Assembly (NCBI GenBank): GCA_949361645.1 | Contig: OX442418.1 | Coordinates: forward strand, 12,902,406 to 12,966,405 | From: Spongilla lacustris | Taxonomy: Eukaryota; Porifera; Demospongiae; Spongillida; Spongillidae | Direction: 5' to 3' | Length of the DNA: 64,000 bases | Shown: one piece after another, positions 60,301-64,000 of the stretch | How the letters are laid out: every line of letters starts with the position of its first letter | How positions within the stretch are numbered: position 1 is the first letter of the stretch | Program-made: the position numbers and the translations under genes | Notes under the pieces: generated by a model | What the model saw: only the letters and a program-made list of their open reading frames with translations | The model's database searches: none | Told to the model about the DNA's origin: nothing

Positions 60301-61854
60301 AGGACAATGTTTTAATTTAGCACCCTATTTGCGTTGTCTATTCCTCTAAACCTGAAACCATATCCTAATCGCCAACCATTTTGGGGGTTGGTCCCATGAG
60401 CCCTTAGCATGAGGCAGGGGATGAAGTACTCTTCCAGGGCCTCAAGCATTCAGTACAGATGTACCCCAACCTCCCACACAGTGTACCCCCACCTGGTGAG
60501 AAGGGTAAGTTGATGGAAGTCTGTCCTCCTGGCGGCCAGGTCAAAGTGTCCCTCGGGCAGGTTGTCCAAGAGTTGGTACACTTCCTCCTCCTTGGAATTT
60601 TGCACAAGCTGGTGTAAGCCTGTAATGGGACCACCCTAATCAGCAAGACACTAAGTACTTGGCTTGGTACCACCATCATGACATAGGTACCATTACCACC
60701 ATCATGACACCTCATCATACCACCATCATGACACCTCATCAAAATACCATCATGACACCTCATCAAGCACCATCATGACACACTTACATGTACCACCATC
60801 ATGACACCTCATCATACCACCATCATGACACCTCATCAAAATACCATCATGACACCTCATCAAGCACCATCATGACACACTTACATGTACCACCATCATG
60901 ACACCTCATCATACCACCATCATGACACCTCATCAAAATACCATCATGACACCTCATCAAGCACCATCATGACACACTTACATGTACCACCATCATGACA
61001 CCTCATCAAGCACCATCATGACACACTTACATGTACCACCATCATGACACCTCATCAAGCACCATCATGACACACTTACATGTACCACCATCATGACACC
61101 TCATCAAGCACCATCATGACACACTTACATGTACCACCATCATGACACCTCATCATGGTACCATTACCTAGCCGGTGCAAAATGACATAATGCAGTAATT
61201 ACTACCTACGCATAATAAGATTTTCTTCTTCCCTGGCGCGGTAAGGTATCCTCGTTCTAGCAATCGCCTGCTCAAAGACTGTCTCGCACTTGGGTTTCCC
61301 CTTGGCCACATCCAGAGCCGTCAAACGTTGCGAGTTCACCCGCTCCATGTCAGCGTGATGGTCCAAAAGCCCCTGAAGGCACCTGTCGTGCCCGCCAATG
61401 GCCGCCAGGTGAAGCGGAGTCTGCATGCGTTGTCGCGGGGGGGGGGGGGGGGGGGGCGACGGTCACATAAAATGTTAATAAGCGAGCAAGGTACACGCAT
61501 ACACTACCACGTGCCCGGATATACCTGGCATAGGTCGGTTGCGGAAGAGGCAGCATTTGGATCTCCTGGTAAGGGGGAGGAGCCAAGGGAGTTAGTGAGA
61601 AGGGCGGGCCCACCTAACCTTCTTTCCCTACCTCCGTTCTTTAACAGTAGCTCCAGACACTCCCACATCCCATTGGCGGCTGCAATGTGTACTGCAGTGC
61701 GTCCGCTGTACCTCTGGAGGGGGTGGTTAACGACCTGCTTGGTCTCCAAGCTGCCATCTTGTTCCACGGCGCTAAGTAAGTCCCTCACACTCGACAGCTG
61801 GGCTCCTTCCTGGCTGAGGATACTCGCCAAGCGGTCTGCGTACTGACGCGCCAT
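47346..61854 (-). CDS. Leucine-rich repeat kinase (LRRK family, LRRK1-like), complete
   Basis: Eighteen exons close in phase to 2659 aa: 61632-61854, 61525-61565, 61210-61420, 60493-60619, 57357-60185, 56668-56875, 56397-56519, 55713-56182, 55402-55472, 55112-55243, 53919-54778, 53731-53847, 53340-53663, 52722-52994, 50558-50689, 49462-50181, 48573-49176, 47346-47860. Domains in order: ankyrin repeats (about 40-560); leucine-rich repeats (about 560-1130); ROC GTPase with P-loop GKGGCGKT at 1152-1159 and GTHLD ending at 1270; COR (GTLLHFEDVG); kinase with GKGGYGVV at 1790, K1814 (VAVK), D1929 in HLDVKSANVL and DYG at 1963; acidic Gln/Gly repeat linker (HQEGxGQGD); WD40-like end. LRRK proteins are cytosolic GTP-regulated kinases that phosphorylate Rab GTPases. 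The DYGIS sequence and ankyrin N-terminus favour LRRK1 over LRRK2. The largest exon is 2829 bp. Confidence 0.95.
47935..48548. repeat. 20-bp minisatellite in the last LRRK intron
   Basis: About 30 copies of TCAACCCTCACCTCCCCATA. On the gene strand each unit contains GGTGAGGG, resembling the true donor GGTGAGTG 25 bp away at 48572. Confidence 0.95.
49315..49450. repeat. CA/CATA-rich microsatellite
   Basis: Imperfect (CA)n with ACATACACAT interruptions, close to the LRRK exon 16 donor. Confidence 0.9.
50224..50458. repeat. (GGGA)n tetranucleotide array
   Basis: About 57 GGGA units with one disruption near 50388. On the LRRK strand it is a CCCT pyrimidine tract about 40 bp upstream of the exon 16 acceptor. 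Confidence 0.96.
50956..51519. other. Unique A+T-rich block inside a LRRK intron
   Basis: Starts with a short palindrome GAGAGTTACGGCAGTAACTCTC split by a 4-base centre (50960-50981). It contains TTCTCGTCCCCAGACC at 51159-51174, a motif repeated elsewhere in the window. Probably mobile-element derived and possibly the upstream region of the following small ORF. Confidence 0.4.
51520..51822 (+). CDS. Small basic ORF (100 aa) nested in a LRRK intron, unknown
   Basis: An uninterrupted frame starts at an ATG in the good context CAAAATG and ends TAA; AATAAA follows at about 51858. The product is very basic (RLRKRKAKRREE at the N-terminus, ASKRRR and ASKREA later) with no membrane segment and no family I recognise. 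A 15-base sequence CGAGCTTCTAAGAGG occurs three times: twice read as RASKR and once, earlier, in another frame as ELLRG. It is antisense to LRRK and lies between an AT-rich block and a foldback element, so it could be an element-encoded peptide, a young gene, or chance. No intron is needed. Confidence 0.35.
   Translation: MPLRLRKRKAKRREEYLLNRDYELEFGTMLMLNKGGRLLVTCTEQIWSRTELLRGGNRKKNSIAVRASKRRRYELNSDEKRASKREAWRASFELMEQLQM
51981..52261. mobile_element. Foldback/MITE-like element with 125-129 bp inverted arms
   Basis: The left arm 51981-52105 and right arm 52133-52261 are inverted copies with few mismatches, separated by 27 bp. The outer ends read CAAGATATAAAAAA. There is no reading frame in it. 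Located in the LRRK intron between exons 14 and 15. A clear target-site duplication is not evident. Confidence 0.88.
52283..52721 (-). repeat. 40-bp minisatellite anchored on the LRRK exon 14 donor
   Basis: Eleven copies. On the gene strand exon 14 ends GACAAG at 52722 and the intron begins GTACTCCATAAGGCTAGACT; each 40-bp unit starts with that same sequence. Confidence 0.95.
53100..53339 (-). repeat. Roughly 34-bp minisatellite anchored on the LRRK exon 13 donor
   Basis: About seven copies. On the gene strand the intron begins GTGTGCACGCAGGGGGCC and each unit repeats GTGTGCACTCAGGGGGCC. The unit also contains CCCTATGGCTTGATG. Confidence 0.93.
54788..54835. repeat. (GT)n microsatellite
   Basis: About 23 GT units, 8 bp from the acceptor of LRRK exon 11. 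Confidence 0.92.
56523..56632. repeat. 18-bp minisatellite beside the LRRK exon 7 acceptor
   Basis: Six copies of GGGGTGCACAAGTGAGTG. The real acceptor (CCCCCGTAG on the gene strand) directly follows the last unit. Confidence 0.9.
57125..57356. repeat. CA-rich microsatellite that forms the LRRK exon 5 donor
   Basis: The (CA)n tract ends exactly at the exon border, so on the gene strand the donor is the first GTGTGT of a (GT)n run. Confidence 0.92.
60655..61160. repeat. Compound minisatellite CACCATCATGACACCTCATC
   Basis: Alternating ACCATCATGACACCTCATCA and CATCATGACACACTTACATG units, about 500 bp, filling the LRRK intron between exons 3 and 4. Confidence 0.93.
61438..61456. repeat. Poly-G run
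   Basis: About 19 G on the plus strand, 18 bp upstream of the acceptor of LRRK exon 3 on the gene strand; it serves as an all-C polypyrimidine tract. Confidence 0.85.
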
Positions 61855-62465
61855 TTAATTTTATTCTGTCTATAAAATTTACTCCTGGCCAGAGTGCAGC
61901 GCTAAGGGAAAAATTATACAGTAATAATATGCGGCAAACACACGCCCACGTTGATCTTTCGCGAGGGAGGATATACGACTACATGTAATTAAGAATGCTA
62001 AAGGGATTTCCCCCAACGATTAAACTCATGAGCTACGTGCAATGGCATTATATTTTCAAAGTCCAAGCGAGCGACACACCGTCTGTCAATTACATTGCCA
62101 CGTGAACAATATATCGCGTACTGTGATTTATTTTTTTTGTTATTGTCGATTCCGCATAAGTCATGAAAGCGGGATTAATTAGTCTCGTTCCCAGATCCAA
62201 ATATTTATTTACCTTGTTTCTCAATTAAGGGCAAGCTTACATGTATGAAACATGACATACAACATAAAATGCACAGAATGATGACATACAAGAAATGATA
62301 ATACAATTAATGGGGGGTATAAGTTATATTTATAATTATTGTACTACGTTATCGCCAATAATTCTAATATAATTGCCTTCGTCGCACGTGATAGTTAGAG
62401 TGCCCAGTTCCTGGACTACTATACTCTGCCTTTTTCACATCTACTACTAGTACATCCTTTGCAGC
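61855..62465. other. LRRK upstream region, no gene recognised
   Basis: AT-rich sequence containing the LRRK promoter. CACGTG occurs near 62100 and again near 62386. GTCTCGTTCCCAGATCC at 62182-62198 matches a dispersed motif seen at 51159, 63477 and 63546. Confidence 0.5.
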
Positions 62466-62515
62466 ATGGAACAAAAGTGTGGGGCAGCGGAGTATGGGAA
62501 ACAGTGCCGAAACAG
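62466..62515 (+). other. Possible first coding exon of a gene running off to the right
   Basis: ATG at 62466 opens 16 codons and ends in CAG/GTGAGC, a consensus donor, with an E-box 75 bp upstream. No following exon is recognised, so this is weak. Confidence 0.2.
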
Positions 62516-63476
62516 GTGAGCGGTCCCTGATAGCCCACGTGCGCACGTGTTTGTGTACTAAGTATACTATAGGCTAGCCGCCTACTTGGTTGGCGCAGAG
62601 ATCATGATCTCTGGTTGGCGGGAGGAGGGAGGGGACGTGCCGCCGAGTTGGAGGTTAAGTGATGGAAGCGTGAGTAACCGCGCATGGAAGTGGTTGGCAG
62701 CCGTTGGGCTATTCCATTATTTATTATACACCTATCCAGGGGGTATAGGGAATATGTCCCGGGGGGTGGTCATTTATAAAATGCCTGTCCCAGGGGGTGA
62801 GAAGAAATTTGTCCAGGGGGGTGGAACAAAATAGAAGCTTGTCATTTACAAGACCGGGGGGGGGGGGGGGGGGGTGCTTTTATATATTGTCCCGGGGGGT
62901 ACGGTTAAATAGTGGAATATGTAGCCCCAACTTGTTACCGCCGGTCGGAAATAGATCGTGGTGGCAGGGCCTGGCGAGTGGCGACTCGCACGTGGTAGTT
63001 GTGGATAGTGGCGGCCTGGCCGGGGGGGCCAGGAGGGGGCACCAACCCACCTGCCGCTTTATGACGTGGGGCGCCACGGGCACCGAAGGGCGCCAGGCGG
63101 CAGGCGTTCACTCAACTTCACCGTCAATGTATTATCCAGCGCTAGCGCTCAATCCATCGTCATTCGTCACGAATATTGGCACACTAAAATGGAGTTTAAA
63201 AGTTACAGGAAGGAAATCTGGTGCATGTAGGCTTGTAGCATACCGCAGGTTAAAAACAAAGAACTCCCATGAGTACCGACGACAAAGCGACCCCGCCAAC
63301 GATAGAGCGGATTGAGAACAGTGAAACTGTAACACTGTAGTATAATCATATGTGTTACGCGTCGCACATTGTAACAAAGCGTACTTGTGAAATTTGCAGC
63401 AATTGCATGTAGCTAGCTGTGCAAGTAAATACATATATACTTATTCAATTTTGAAGCAGATGTATTCGTGGGGATA
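62516..63476. other. Interval with no supported gene
   Basis: Contains several GTCCCGGGGGGT-like segments and a 16-18 G run (about 62859-62875). A 172-codon plus-strand frame crosses it but is driven by these G-runs and has no family features. Confidence 0.5.
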
Positions 63477-63562
63477 GTCTCGTACCCAGACCCAAGCATA
63501 CGTAAGCATTATCGCTCGATCACTTATGTAAGCTTACGTACGTTCGGCTCTGGGTACGAGAC
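63477..63562. mobile_element. Short palindromic element, 86 bp
   Basis: Ends are inverted copies: GTCTCGTACCCAGACCC at 63477-63493 and its complement at 63546-63562, with further partial pairing around CATACGTAAGC and GCTTACGTACG. Likely a tiny MITE. Confidence 0.6.
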
Positions 63563-64000
63563 GGGGGGGGGGCGGCGCCATTCTTGTGCGCGCCCCCCCT
63601 GCCAGGTGGAAAGTGTGTAAAATCAAGCAAGCAATCAAAAACAAAGACAATAAGCAATTTGGCTCACAAGTCTCCAGCTAATGGTCCTCTTCATCACGAC
63701 AGCCCTGCCGACAGAGCTGCTACAGCTACAGTGCCGTCTCGGCAGCATAGGCTGTGGAGGGCTGCCACCTGCGCATGCCCACAAGGTCCACAATGCACTC
63801 ATTTGTAGCGCAATGTGACGGCTCTTTACTTTACCCCCCACTCTAAATTCATACCAATTATATTAGCAACTTATTAACACGTCGTTAGCACATCTGACAT
63901 CACGTACCGTCGATAGATGAATTTAATTACAGGGAAATATGATATAAAAGGCAGGGGGATATAATTATATAAAGGTGAGTAACACAGGTTTTGTATCATT
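63563..64000. other. Terminal interval with no supported gene
   Basis: Starts with a G-rich then C-rich stretch (63563-63600) and ends AT-rich. No exon, RNA gene or clear repeat is seen. Confidence 0.5.

Noticed and set aside
62797..63315. 172-codon plus-strand ORF
   Set aside because: Passes through poly-G and GTCCCGGGG repeats with no family features or support from neighbours.

Overview
This window is animal nuclear DNA, most likely from an early-branching, gene-dense metazoan such as a sponge. That placement is inferred from gene content and architecture; no phylogeny was run. Supporting it are spliceosomal introns with GT-AG borders, a FERM-PDZ-tyrosine phosphatase of the PTPN3/4 type, a full ANK-LRR-ROC-COR-kinase-WD40 protein of the LRRK family, TMEM138, a eukaryotic tRNA-Gly, and intergenic distances often only 80-170 bp. 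The introns are unusual: many are filled with minisatellites and microsatellites.

Layout. At the left edge is the last exon of an unidentified PPxY-tail protein (+). Then come RPL37A (-) head-to-head with a membrane-anchored JmjC/cupin-8 oxygenase (+), and TMEM138 (-) head-to-head with NDUFS1 (+, 20 exons, complete, 723 aa). A FERM-domain gene with a very repetitive C-terminal exon (-, 5' end missing) follows. Next is a 200-N assembly gap, then a PTPN3/4-type phosphatase (-, 22 exons recovered, 3' end missing). Both broken genes face the gap, so the real gap must be far longer than 200 bp. The right half holds a single-exon CobW-family GTPase (-), ZNF622/REI1 (-) head-to-head with FTSJ3/SPB1 (+), a tRNA-Gly(GCC) (-), and a complete 18-exon LRRK gene (-, 2659 aa, about 14.5 kb). 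A small nested ORF and a foldback element sit inside one LRRK intron. The last 2 kb has no convincing gene.

How genes relate. RPL37A, ZNF622 and FTSJ3 all serve the 60S ribosomal subunit, and NDUFS1 serves respiratory complex I. All four lie at divergent promoters of 80-168 bp, and each of those three promoters contains a CACGTG E-box. The gene models were built by hand from splice borders and reading-frame phase. Phase closes perfectly through NDUFS1, FTSJ3, RPL37A, the JmjC gene, LRRK and the recovered part of PTPN3/4, which is strong internal support.

The most unusual pattern is that many intronic tandem arrays start at a real 5' splice site and carry copies of that splice site in every unit (NDUFS1 exon 9, PTPN exons 3, 19 and 22, LRRK exons 13 and 14). 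Coding arrays in the FERM gene all have unit lengths divisible by three, while most intronic arrays do not.
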